This document shows positions 1-18,557 of a stretch of DNA of 64,000 nucleotides, piece after piece. The notes beneath the pieces were generated by a model. The model worked only from the letters and a program-made list of their open reading frames with translations, had not been told where the DNA came from and made no database searches. The translations under genes were made by a program, and so were the position numbers. The number at the start of each line of letters is the position of its first letter. Positions within the stretch are counted from its first letter, which is position 1. Source of the DNA: Armillaria gallica (taxonomy: Eukaryota > Basidiomycota > Agaricomycetes > Agaricales > Physalacriaceae); the NCBI GenBank assembly GCA_037576215.1, contig JBANDB010000003.1, positions 4,960,001 to 5,024,000 of the forward strand, given 5' to 3'.

Positions 1-456
1 GAACCGCCCTCGACTTCCGTCACGGAACGCGGAGGGACGGTAGTGGCAAGGTTACCAGGCGACAGAGAGCTTGCGCGCGTCGAACCAGGAGAACTGGAGG
101 AATCTCGACTAGACCGCAGTGGTATAGCACCACCGGCAGCAGTCATTTCGTATGTCTTGGGCTTATCCTTGCCAGTGGGCCCCTTCCCAAGAGCTGGACG
201 ATTTGCTAGCGGGAGGTTGAGAGCCTGGCGCAAACAATTGTTTTCCTCCTCAAGTTCAGTCACTCTCTGCTCCAAAGCCTATTCCGCAGAAATGCAAATG
301 AGTATTATGGATAAGATGGAAAATTTGAATTCTCCCTAAAGGGAAATTACGAACTTGTAAATGAGCAGCGCGTCTTGCGCGAAAGGCCCGCTGGACATCC
401 CTGGCACGGTTAGGGGGCAGGTTGTCGTTTCGCTTGCGACCGCGTTTTGAAGACAT
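1..456 (-). CDS. bZIP transcription factor, 3' end cut by window edge
   Basis: Nuclear DNA-binding regulator of the fungal bZIP family. Exon 1 runs from the ATG at 456 to 355 and encodes MSSKRGRKRNDN followed by a basic region NRARDVQRAFRARRAAHLQ. After a 76-nt intron (donor GTTCGT, acceptor TAG at 279) exon 2 begins at 278 with ALEQRVTELEEENNCLRQAL, a leucine-zipper heptad pattern. The joined basic region plus zipper is what identifies the family. The rest of the visible protein is Ser/Pro rich and of low complexity. The C-terminus lies outside the window. The target genes cannot be read from the sequence. The start was chosen because it lies just before the basic region and the frame is open; an upstream in-frame Met near 504 would add about 16 residues. 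Confidence 0.8.
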
Positions 457-1011
457 GAAGAAAGAAACGGGAGGAAGGGAATGGGGAGCGGAATGGGAGT
501 TCAAAAGGGCACAAAGCAGGATCGGATGAACATATAAAGGGCCCGCCTACGACGACGCATCGGGCTAGTCGAATCTACGTCACGAGGTTGTCACAACATA
601 ACCGGAGCCCAGGAAGGCAACTGGATTAGGTCGCAGGTCCTCTCGATCGCAACGGCCTGGGCCTGTGAACCGACCTATCAATAAATGAAAATTGCCCCGC
701 CCCCTGTCTGCATACCCGCTCTCTTAGCAACTTTGCCTGTTACAGCTTGCAATGCTGACAGCTTCCTCTCGTTGCGGTTGCCTTCAAACACTTGGTCACC
801 GCATGCATTGCATTATTCCCCCATTCTCAGGCCAAGATAAGCAACATTAGCCTCGCCAGGGCACGGCATGACAAAGACGCTTCGGAACTCTTCCCACTTT
901 CCGAATCTACACGTGAGGGCCACTGCTTGTACTCCAGATAAAGCAACTCCCCAGAACCACAACCCTGAACATATTCGAAACCCCGACCAGGCAACTCCAG
1001 GCCCCGACACA
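457..1011. other. Intergenic: bZIP upstream region and XPB 3' flank
   Basis: This 555-bp stretch lies between the start of the bZIP gene and the stop of the XPB gene, both on the minus strand. It should hold the bZIP promoter and the XPB 3' UTR. Short open frames here have no recognisable domain and no intron signals that would extend them. I see no RNA gene or repeat. Confidence 0.5.
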
Positions 1012-4445
<3,434 letters not shown>

Positions 4446-4660
4446 TTCGACTCGTTGTCGAAGAGCAGAAATGCGGCGTGAAGAACGTGAAGGTAAGGGT
4501 CAAGAATGAAGTCACAGACGCGCTCGGGCCCGCCAGTGACGTCCCCGGATGAATAAGCAGCGGAGTTTCAATTTCATTTGAGGAGGCGGACGACTTGCTT
4601 TTGTGTCGACTCCCACCATCTGCCCCGCATTTTTTTTCGGCTTTTCTTGTTTAAGATATA
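4446..4660. promoter_or_regulatory. Shared divergent promoter region of XPB and MSL5
   Basis: Only 215 bp separate the ATG of XPB (minus, 4445) from the ATG of MSL5 (plus, 4661), so both 5' UTRs and core promoters must lie here. The segment has a T-rich run at 4630-4637. I do not see a clear TATA box in either orientation. Confidence 0.6.
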
Positions 4661-6488
4661 ATGTGGAGGCCTGCTACTCGCCAGATAACTGGTACTAACG
4701 AAGGTATGCTTTTACTACTTTTTCGTCTTATTTCGGGGTTCTGAATCATTTTCAGTTCCACTCGGACAGCGGCGGCGTTTTGGCCCAGCTCCATCCGAAG
4801 AAGCCGCTCCTCCCCAGCTTGCTCAGCCTTCACCTTCAGCGTACCCTCGTCCGCATCAAGACCACGATAGTCCTGGGAAACGCGGTAGAGACGAGACCCC
4901 GGCGGGCGACCCACGAGGTAAGTTTTGCTGTTCGCACTTAACCTCATAGCCCGCCATTCTGCGCAATCGCGGTATTTGGTATCATTGTAACGCACCGTTC
5001 GAGGTCTCTGCGTTTCCGTCGTACCCAGTTTGGGGCTAGGCTCATGATACTGACCTGTACTAACACTAACCTATTGCTGTTTGTTACTCACGTTAGTCGA
5101 CCCGAATGCCCCTCGCAAGCGGCGAAGTCGTTGGGGTGAAGTCAAGACAGAAATTCCTGGTCTCCCAACTGCCATTTCTGCTGCGGGCGTGTCTCAGGCT
5201 CAGCTCGACAACTATGCTATCCACCTCAGGCTTGAAGAAATCAACAGAAAACTACGACTAAATGACTTTATTCCTCCTGAACGCGAGAGGCAAGTTCGAA
5301 TATTTATATGAATGAGCATATACTCATCTTTTCGTTAGATCCCCATCCCCTCCTCCTACGTATGATGCTCACGGTCGCAGGACCAATACACGCGAAGTAC
5401 GCTACCGCAAAAAGCTTGAAGACGAGCGTATCAAACTCGTCGATCGTGCCATGAAGAACGATCCCAACTTCCGCCCTCCTGTTGAGTATCAACAGCAAAA
5501 GCGCTCACAGCGCCCTTCTGACAAGGTCTATATTCCCGTCAAAGAATTCCCCGAAATCAACTTCTTCGGTCTACTCGTCGGCCCTCGCGGCAACAGTTTA
5601 AAGAAGATGGAGAGAGAGAGTGGGGCGAAGATCAGTATCCGTGGAAAGGGCAGTGTTAAAGAAGGGAAAGCACGTCCTGACCAGTATGCAGACGATGCTG
5701 AGGAGGATCTTCACTGCCTCATTCTTGGCGATAGCGAAGAAAAGGTGGCGGCCTGTGTAAAAATGATCAATAAGGTCATTGAGACAGTAAGTGACTACTT
5801 CTTGTTGCGCTGGGTCGTGCTAACCAGCTTATTTCAGGCTGCTTCCACTCCGGAAGGCCAGAACGACCACAAGCGTAACCAACTTCGTGAACTTGCGGCG
5901 CTCAACGGCACTCTTCGCGACGACGAGAACCAGGTCTGCCAGAACTGTGGTGGCGTAGGTCATCGGAAATACGACTGTCCGGAGCAGCGGAATTTCACCG
6001 CCAACATTATCTGCCGCGTTTGTGGGAGCGCTGGCCACATGGCCCGTGATTGCACCGTCAACAAAGATCCCAATGCACCAATGATGCACACCCCTCCTCC
6101 TCCACCGAACATGAACAGCCGCGGCTTTGATTCTGAATATGCCAGCTTGATGGCCGAGCTGGGAGAAAGCACGGGTGGTCCCGGTGTAGATCTTTCGAAG
6201 CCTTCCTGGGCCGCACCCAGCGCAGGTCACGATATCACCGGAGGGGGAACGAATATTCCACCTTGGCGTCGTCCAGAAGCATGGGTAACCAACATACCTC
6301 AGAACCAGTCACAGGGCGGTTTTCCGGGTGCCCAAGGATACGGCGGTGGATATGGCGGGGCAACCGCTGGCTACGGGAACCAGTGGCAGGGCTATGGACA
6401 GGCTTCAGGATATCCTTCACAATCTCAAGATTATCCGTCGAACTATGCCTCCTATTATCAAGGCCAATATACTCAACCAACCAGCTAA
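4661..6488 (+). CDS. MSL5: Branchpoint-binding protein (Msl5/BBP, SF1)
   Basis: Nuclear splicing factor that binds the intron branchpoint (UACUAAC in yeast) and bridges to U2AF during early spliceosome assembly. Exons: 4661-4703 (MWRPATRQITGTNE), 4756-4917, 5097-5289, 5339-5788, then from 5839. The protein shows the SF1 helix-hairpin region (DPNAPRKRRSRWG, LRLEEINRKLRLNDFIPP), a KH/QUA2 domain (EINFFGLLVGPRGNSLKKME, GAKISIRGKGS), two CCHC zinc knuckles (CQNCGGVGHRKYDC and CRVCGSAGHMARDC), and a Pro/Gly/Gln-rich tail. The order matches the family. Two oddities are visible. The intron at 5290-5338 has a GC donor (AG|GCAAGT), and the 179-nt intron 4918-5096 contains clustered branchpoint consensus sequences. 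The stop TAA is at 6486-6488. Convergent with the NSUN5 gene. Confidence 0.95.
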
Positions 6489-6819
6489 TCGAAAACTTCT
6501 GATCTTATTCCTCACTTTCTGACAAACGACAGCACTAAATATCGATTCTTCTCACCTTCTTAGCCCAGTTTTCCAGTCGAAGAGGCCATTTGACCTATCC
6601 ATTTTATATTCGGATTTCATTCCCTTTTTATTCACAGAGCGATGCCGTACGTGGGAATTGTTTGTAGGTATACTTTGTCTGGCATGGCTGTTGGGAGCGT
6701 GGACACGGCGTCCCTACTAACGGAGACCTTTTCAAGCAGCATGTTTTACTACTTTGAACTGTAGCCCAATGATATGTCTTTTCCAAAATATGTGCGATTG
6801 ATTCAGAGATACAAGTTTG
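6489..6819. other. Convergent 3' intergenic region, MSL5/NSUN5
   Basis: This 331-bp region lies between two converging genes and should hold both 3' UTRs. I see no gene or structured element in it. Confidence 0.5.
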
Positions 6820-8676
6820 CTAGCTATGGTGGTTCTTTTTTTTCTTTTTCTTTTTCCGCGGCTTTGATTCTACTGTGTTGAGTTCTACTTGGTCTAAGCT
6901 TCGTTTTTGGGCATTGTTAGTATCGCTGTCACGCCGAACGAAACAAGAAACAAAGAATCCGTTGGTAGCATCACCGCTAGGACTGCAGCGTATCAATGAA
7001 GCAGCGTCGCCTGTCGAAAGGTGAGTATGAAATTCGCAAGCCTTCGAGAATTGGCATACTGGGATTGTCCAGCTCTTCCGGAAGTCCCCTGCGCTTCCAC
7101 TGAGGCAGGACATTTTCTGGAGCCTCCAGTTTAAATCCACCGCTTTCAGCCTCTTCCGATTTTAAAGCATCACGAACAACGTGCTCGTTCTCCGTCGCGT
7201 GGACACTGCAAGTCGAGTAGACAATTTTCTCGACTGCGGGAACTATCATGTATTGTCAATAGTCAAAAATTTAATTGCATAATGACAGAATGAATTGGAC
7301 TACCTACATTTCATTGCGTGCTTGATCATCACGAGTTGAAAAGCGGCCAGTTTTGTCAGACGTTCGTCTTTCTCGGACTCGTTTTCCGCCTCTGACAACC
7401 AGATACGAAAATAAATATAACCGATCGGGGATGGAAAGAATTTCACCTGTCTCTAGGAGGTGATCAAGGCGGTTAACAATACCAGAGCCGCTGCATGAGG
7501 GATCTAGAAGACTGCAAGGAGTTAGATTTGTACCTGCTCAGCTGGAAAACTTCCCCTTACATATGCGTGACCTTGCAATATGCTTCGTCTTGAGGATCCA
7601 CTGTAAGGAAGTCGAGGTTCAGAGTCTCGACGTTCTGACAACCCGCTTTGGATAACATCATTTCGAGCGTTTTGAATCGTTTTCGGTCCCGTTCGAACGC
7701 AAACAACTATGCATCAATTGGCCGAGGGAACGGTCTCAAGTGGCGAAAGGCACACACCTTCCCTTTGTTGCCCATGATCGCGCTGAGGTGGGAAGTCTTG
7801 TTACCCGGAGCGGCCGTTGCATCGATCACATAGGTGCCTTCTCTTGAGGGCGGCGAAAGAACAACGGCCGGAAAACAAGATGCCTTGTCCTGTAGAATGA
7901 TCTTCCCAGACTTGTACAAAGGGTCGTCATGGAATGTGGTTTGGGGTGAAAACAGGAGAAGGTCCGGAATATGCTCATCCTGAGCAAAGCTCCGACTAAG
8001 GATTACGATAAGAAGCGTTCTATGTTCTGGACACTAACGACACTTGCCTGGATGTAAAAGGATCCGTGAGGTCATAGCCGTTGGAGATGAACGCGTCCAT
8101 GGCGTGATCCGACGCCCACATCAGAGTGTTGACCCTCACGTAACGTGGTATTTGAGCTGCAGCGATGCGAAAGTCGATGTCGATTAGCATGACTTCCATG
8201 GGAAACAACTGAATGTAACGTTTTTGCTCACCTGCTCGGTCATCCCCGTTGTGGGCTAATTCAAGGTTCGACTTTACGCCACGCTTGATTTTTATTCTTT
8301 GGAATTCGCCATTCAGACGCGTCTTGTGGCGTAGAATCGCTTGTTTGATGGGGCCGTCGCCAGCCTGGATACCGCCCGCAAGCAAAACGTCATGAACAAG
8401 AACCAGAGCAAGATTCATAGACGTTATCTTCTTTCTTTCGTCCTTTAACAGATTCGTCTCATTTATTACTTGGGTCAGCACAGCTTTGTCTGGAGATGTT
8501 GCGTCAGACAATTTTTAGGGTGCAGCTAAGATGTCCATACATTTCAGTGTCTCAATGACCAAGGCAGAGGTCCTTTTGCGGTCCTTCTCAGGCAACGTAG
8601 CAAGAATCCCTTTGATCGACCCTGCTCTTGCATCTAGACTGTCGAGGGTTTTCGAAGCTTCAAAATAAAGGTTCAT
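6820..8676 (-). CDS. RCM1: NSUN5/Rcm1-type 25S rRNA cytosine-C5 methyltransferase
   Basis: SAM-dependent RNA m5C methyltransferase of the NOL1/NOP2/Sun family; the NSUN5/Rcm1 branch methylates large-subunit rRNA in the nucleolus. Start ATG 8676 gives [20 protein letters not shown], equivalent to the start of human NSUN5. A 5' intron (donor GTATGG, acceptor CTCCAG) joins ETLKY to [11 protein letters not shown]. Later segments are [32 protein letters not shown] (SAM site), and [20 protein letters not shown], which carries the catalytic TCS. A 48-nt intron near 7060-7010 joins EELDNPS to [20 protein letters not shown], the conserved C-terminal block; without it the frame stops early at 6977. The lysine-rich tail ([14 protein letters not shown]) is probably a nuclear/nucleolar signal. 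Divergent from the DnaJ gene. Confidence 0.9.
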
Positions 8677-9129
8677 ATTTTCTATCCATACGAATTAGGC
8701 TCTGCAAGATATGAAGCGCTACAAAAGAAACTACGCGCAATATCGCAATACGTCCCCGCCATCAAACCCTTTCTGCAACAGAGAACAGACCTGTAAAGAG
8801 AAAGAATAGGTAAGAATAAACATTCAAATGATGAGAAAACGACTGAAAGATCAGTTGCAGTTCTTCGTCACACAGAGCGCATAGCCCAAGTTGGACAATG
8901 TAGATAAATTGAAAGGCATCATTTCCTAAAGGCAGGATAAGGGTTACTCACAAGAGTGCAAACGCATTCGCAGGTCTACGTTGGTGGTGAAGTTTTCAAA
9001 GGCTAGAACCGAGCACGGGCCGGTTTCTAAAGGAAAAAATAGTTTTCCCACGCTTTTTGAGACGCCGACCCACGGCAGGACGCGCGCGTCTAAGTAAGCT
9101 CTTCCCCTTTACCCTTTCCTATCTCGCAA
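8677..9129. promoter_or_regulatory. Divergent upstream region, NSUN5 / DnaJ
   Basis: About 450 bp separate the NSUN5 start (minus) from the first nucleotide of the split DnaJ start codon (plus). The region must carry both promoters and 5' UTRs. No convincing TATA box or further gene was found. Confidence 0.4.
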
Positions 9130-10988
9130 AGTATGGTCATGTCTGCTCAGCAGTAAAATGTTCTCACATATTTCTTAGTGCCGGTAGACACTGAGCTCTA
9201 CGATCTCCTAGGAATCTCTCCAAATGCCAGCCAAGGTGCGGACCTTTGTACCATGAATTCTAGTGGCTCACATCTTTATCCATGCTAGCCGATATAAAGA
9301 AAGCATATCGCAAGAAGGTGCGCATATATGTGCTCGTGCTTACATCTATCTTGGTCTGACTTTCCATCAGGCGAAAGAACATCATCCGGTATGTCGCGCC
9401 GTCCTTACCAGTTAACACCATTCTAACAGTTGGCTATGCAGGACAAGGTGATTGATCATCTCCGCACATTCAGACCACGATGAACCTTTCTCGACTAGAA
9501 CATTAATGATCCAGAAGCTAGCCGCAAGTTCCAAGAGATGGCATCTGCGTGAGTTGCAGACCTGCCGCTGCGATCGTCCCCTCATGAATTCTCGGAAGTT
9601 ATGACATCCTGAATGATCCTGATTCTCGAGCTGCCTATGATGCAGGAGGAATGGCGGGTCTACGCGGTGGCGGTTCCGCTGGAATGGACGACCTTTTCAG
9701 CCAATTCTTTTCGAGTTCAAGCTTCGGTTTTGAGTTTGATCTAGGTGGAGGTGCCAGTCGGCGTCGGACAAAAGGCCAAGATTCTATCATTTCATATGAC
9801 GTGACGCTTGAAGATCTCTACAATGGGAAGGCCGTGAAAATGAATATGGAGAAAGACGTTGTTTGTGGTATATGTAAAGGGTATGTCGCCCGAGTCTTCG
9901 TTAGAGGCATTGTTGACGTGCGGTTAGAACCGGAACCCGAGGAAATGCAAAGCCGAAGCAGTGTGCCACATGTGAAGGCAAGGGCTGGACGTTTATCCAT
10001 AACCAGGTTTGCTCAGATGAATAGAATGTGAAGACCTTTCTGATAGATATGTTTGTAGGTGTCTACATCGCGGATCGGAACTACAAGAGCGACATGTCAC
10101 GATTGTGAAGGCAAGGGAGAGAAAATCAGATCGAAAGACAGGTGAAATGAATCTTCGGCTTCTTCATGACTTAGTTCATAACATTTGTTTACTTGTTTAG
10201 CTGTAAAAAGTGCAAAGGCGAGAAAACCGTGCACGAAAAAACCCGCCAAGAAATTTTTATCGAAAAAGGTATGACGGACAGACAACGAATTGTGCTACCC
10301 GGTGCAGGAGACCAAGAGGTACTTCATGGTTCGTCCTTTCGACGTAGCATGATTTACATCTTCTACCATAGCCCGGTTTGCCTACTGGCGATGTGGTTTT
10401 TGTTATTCATGCCGCACATCACGAATTTTTCGAGCGATCAGGGAACGACCTCCTTACCAATGTCAAAATCACACTCTCGGAAGCCCTGTTTGGATTTTCT
10501 CGGATACTCATCACACACCTCGATGGTCGGGGAATCAAGGTTACTAGTCCTCCTGGTAAGATAATAAAGTCAGATGATTCGATCGTGCTGCGAGGAGAGG
10601 GTATGCCTGTTTACAAGAGGCCTGACGAAAAAGGAGATCTTTTTGTCGTATTTGAGGTCGAAATGCCGGATGAACAATGGTTAAAGAATGTTGATCGGAA
10701 GGTGGGATATTTGTCACTAATCCTCTACTTCCTTTACGAACACAAGCTTTACAGACTTTGGAGGCCCTCCTGCCTCCCAAGAAAGCCGATTTGGATCCTC
10801 AACCAGAAATTGTTGATGCTGCAAACTTTGAAGAGAGTGATATTGTGGATGTGCGTGCCCATTCTTTGCCGGCTGGCCACGAGTTTTTTCATGGTTTTAC
10901 ACATCAGTTCGGTCAAACGGAAGATGATTGGGAGGATGAAGACGACGATGACGACGGTGATATGGAGCCAGAGTGCCGACAACAGTAA
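9130..10988 (+). CDS. Class A (type I) DnaJ/Hsp40 co-chaperone, Ydj1-like
   Basis: Hsp70 co-chaperone. The spliced N-terminus is MPVDTELYDLLGISPNASQ, then ADIKKAYRKKAKEHHPDKN with the HPD motif, a short Gly-rich segment (GGMAGLRGGGSAG), four CxxC zinc-binding repeats (CGICKGTG, CATCEGKG, CHDCEGKG, CKKCKGEK) and the two C-terminal substrate-binding domains (PTGDVVFVIHAAHHEFFERS; ILITHLDGRGIKVTSPPGKI). The end is acidic and finishes CRQQ, a possible but atypical CaaX prenylation box (Ydj1 ends CASQ). The start codon is split: A at 9130, intron 9131-9178, TG at 9179-9180. DK of the J domain comes from a 6-nt exon at 9442-9447. These are inferences from frame and family alignment; the alternative ATG at 9133 does not give an open frame through the acceptor at 9178. 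Confidence 0.88.
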
Positions 10989-12326
10989 TCTGCACGCGTG
11001 CGGCTTGCATTGAACGTTTGTTTTTACAGCTCAGTTTTCCTACATTCTCACTGTAATCTACCCATTTACCTCTGGCATATATTTGTTAGGATGTATACTA
11101 CTTAATGCTACTTTACCCCACTACTTGTCCGTTGACTGACTTCATTCTGAGGCGTTCGTCGTACCATGCAACGATGTCATGATCAATGTATACTTACGTT
11201 TCGTTCTTGATCATGAATCATCATGTTCAATACTAGGAAAGTGACGCCTTTCACCAGGACTAGCGATATCCAGTAGATTCTCGCCGATAGGTGGGTTCTT
11301 TTCGTGCCATGCGGGTTAATAGGTGTGACTGATGGTAGGTCCAGACTGTATCCTGGATGTTTCATTACACTGGGCAGGGCAGGTTACACTGGGTCCATTG
11401 TAACGCCGCCGTTTCTCGGAATGCTGGTGGTCCGTTTCAATCATTTCATGGTAGAATCTTACTTGCCTGCCGTGTAGTATCGTTTCGCAAAAGGGTGAGT
11501 CGAATGTCTCACGTTTTCCCCTTTGGATATTTTTGGCTCAATATACCTAAGCTTCGACAGGGCGAGTAAATCCCGGGAAGATGTGCGGGGGTAGGCCTAT
11601 AGTCACCGCTGTTGAGAAGCTACGTGAAGATACGCGACGACTCGCACTCGATCGAAGCCATTAAAATTCATTCACGGCAGGAGGTAATATTCCGCGCTCT
11701 CGACCAGTTCCTGATGGAGAACAGCTCCTTGACACCGACTTCCTCCATGATTTCACAGGCTGTAAGTATGCATCAACACATTCAGTTGTAAAACCCTTGA
11801 TGATTTTTTTTCTTTGATGGCGGAAGTAGTGGTACCGTCGACTAGTGTTGAATGTGCTGTAGCTTCTTGATACACCTGAAGCTAAGCCTCGTATGCAAGC
11901 GGGGAACTGGCTTCGATACAGTCTAGCAACCAGTTCCACGCTGTGAGTCGCGAATTCCTCCGGTCGTGATGCCAGGGTGTTGGCGAGAACAGGTGTTGGT
12001 ACGAACACGGTCCGCTGACCATCTTTCTTACGACAAATCTTGAACTCTTTCCCAGCAGTGCACGGCTCCCCCATGAAGGGCTAAAGTCACTTATGACTAG
12101 TCGTACTACAAGGAGTCGACGACTAAAGTTTTTTTTTGCAGTTGCAGGCATTGACCACTGAGCCCGAAAAGAGGTGCCGCTGCATTCGAACGGTGCCGCT
12201 TACTTTAGCGCACAAAGGACAAATAAGCACAAACACCTTGGGAACGTCAACGACGTTGTGCAGCTCCCTTATATCGCCTCCCTTCCACCCAAGACACGCA
12301 GTAGGCGTTATTCTTTACATTCCTCG
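10989..12326. other. Long gap, DnaJ to MYST acetyltransferase; weakly coding
   Basis: No recognised gene. On the plus strand, stretches near 11415-11475 (frame reading MLVVRFNHFMVESYLPA) and 11620-11765 (frame reading KIRDDSHSIEAIKIHSRQE onward) look coding. The second is followed by a GTAAGT donor at 11762 and could splice to a short end (WYRRLVLNVL, stop about 11862). On the minus strand an uninterrupted frame of 137 codons covers 11661-12074 with no domain I know. The two readings exclude each other over much of their length. The segment may hold one small unrecognised gene; the last few hundred bases should include the MYST promoter. Confidence 0.25.
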
Positions 12327-16500
<4,174 letters not shown>

Positions 16501-16648
16501 ATATTAATATTTGAGTGCTCTGGAAGAATGTGATCTTTGTTTGGCTGTGGCGTGTAAAAGCAATAACTGCACAGGCGAACCACTCGTCTTGGGTCAGTTT
16601 GAACGACGAGCTGAACGGCTGAACGACGGTCGAGCGATCCAACCCAGC

Positions 16649-18358
16649 ATGGCTACCCAAAAGTAAGTCACCCCCGTTCTCTTTCCCGTCGTCGCCTGGT
16701 GCGACCTGGACGACGGCTGGCAGGGACTGACCACGATGTTGGCAGTGAGGCTGGCTCGATGCAATACACGATAACGCCGAGCGACTCGCGCAGGGACGGA
16801 GGACTGGATGGTTCAGTAAGAGGAGCACTGATTTTCTTTGAAATGGTTTGCTGAGCTGCTTTAGGCCCCTTTCCAGTCGCACCAGAGTCTCGGACAAGCC
16901 CTGGGCACCCACCTGCCCCCGTCAGCTTACCACCCCCAGCGCTCCAGCGAATACCGTATCTCCCCGTCCCCATCTCCCATTCACCCCCACCACCCACATG
17001 CACACCCTCATCCTCACCATCCCCATCCACAGAACGGCGGCGCGTCCTCGTCTTCGTCGTTCACCAGTCAGACGTCCCCGACTATGTCTCTCAAGCGCAA
17101 GCTCGTTGACGGCGCCCAGCAGCAGCTCTCCATGCAGAAACGCCGCCGCGATGCTGAAGACTCCGTTGTTGACGGTTTTGACGGCGGCCAGGGTGCCAAG
17201 CATTGGACTGACGAAGAAAAGTCCAAGCTCTTCAACTGGCTCATGGGTCCTGGCCAGGACGATCACTGGAATTCACTCCGTGCTACCAAGAACTCGTGTC
17301 TCCGGGAGGTGAGTAGACCTTTACTGCCTTTGTCGGTCTTACTGAGTCGTTCCAGTGCTCGCTCCAAGTGTTCGGCAGCAAGAAGACTTACCAGGCACTC
17401 AAAGGCTGCTATGAACGCAATTTTAATCTATTCAAGCAGATCTACGCGTTCGAGTCGTGGCATTCTCACCAGCTCAACGGCGGTATCGTATCCATCAATG
17501 GCCTGAGTGAGGCCGACCGCCTCAAAGAGTACGAGAGACGGCTGCAGGGCGCCAAGAAAGCTGGGTGTGACGTCGGCAACATCACCGCAAGAACAATAGA
17601 CCATTGGCATCGTGTGGGCTGGTATCAGCTATTTTACACGCGGTAAGCCATCTATCCGAGCTTTCGCATTTCGTTATGCTAAGGAACACAGATGGCACGG
17701 TGATCCAGCGACCACGCGTCCTAGCGTTCAACGCGTGGGTTCCGCGGCTAACGGTGCTGGACCTGTCGGTGATGATCCTGATCCTGTAGACGTCGATGAT
17801 TCTGGAATCGACTTCGATTCGAATCTCGCAGCACTGAGCAGCTCACACGAACCGTTAACCTTCATTAACGCCCCCCCAGCTCCGAGCCCAGCAACCATAC
17901 CACCCCCACCTCCACCGCCGCCACCAATACCGTTATCCCCTCATTCAAGTCACACCAATCACACCAACTCTACTGCCGTCGAACCACACGGCAATATCGC
18001 CCTCTCCCAGGGCATGCTTAACGCCTTTATGCAATTCCTGCAGATTCAAACCCAGACCGGTAAGATGAAGTTGGATTACTTGAGAAGGCGAGAGGAAAGA
18101 GAAGAGAAGGAGAGTTCTCAGAGAAGAGAGCTGGAGCGGCTGAGAATTGAGAGGGAACAGGCAGAGTTTGAGCATACAAAACAGACTGCGAATCTAAAGC
18201 AGAAGGCTGATAGGGCTATTGTGGGTATATTTCCGACCCGTGTTTCTTAAAATTTCTCAATGTCTCCCTTTTAGGCCCTCTTGGAAAACCCCAACGTCGA
18301 CCCTTCCGTGAAGGCTGCAGCCGGCGACTATTTGAAGAAGGTATTCACAGCGGACTAG
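16649..18358 (+). CDS. SANT/Myb-like DNA-binding protein of unknown function
   Basis: I recognise a SANT/Myb-like helix region but not a named gene. Exons join MATQ (16649) to NEAGSMQYTITPSDSRRDGG, then a His/Pro-rich segment (IHPHHPHAHPHPHHPHP), a basic nuclear-signal-like stretch (SLKRKLVDG, QKRRRDAE), then GAKHWTDEEKSKLFNWLMGP, typical of a Myb/SANT first helix. VFGSKKTYQALKGCYERNF and LEYERRLQGA-like helices follow. A polyproline run lies near 17896-17930, and a charged coiled coil (REEREEKESSQRRELERLRI) comes before the end VKAAAGDYLKKVFTAD. Stop at 18356-18358. Expected location: nucleus. The DNA-binding assignment is an inference from the SANT-like segment; no enzymatic motif is visible. 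Confidence 0.75.
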
Positions 18359-18557
18359 ACTTTGTGTTTTCCTAATCTACTTGTGCATCTGTTCATATCT
18401 ATCAAACTACTCAGTGTATTTGTTCTGGATTTAGATCCCCACGCACATGCTAATTATTTATTATTCGCATCGCTTTCCGTTCACTGTACTTTGCTATTGA
18501 TAACAATTACTTTACGGATTCAACCCGCGGGACCTCCGATTCCGATTTTTTTGAGGT

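Noticed and set aside
9133..9152. ATG at 9133 or 9139 as DnaJ start with an intron from 9153
   Set aside because: The resulting intron would be only 26 nt and the frame after the acceptor would reach a stop; the split start codon fits better.
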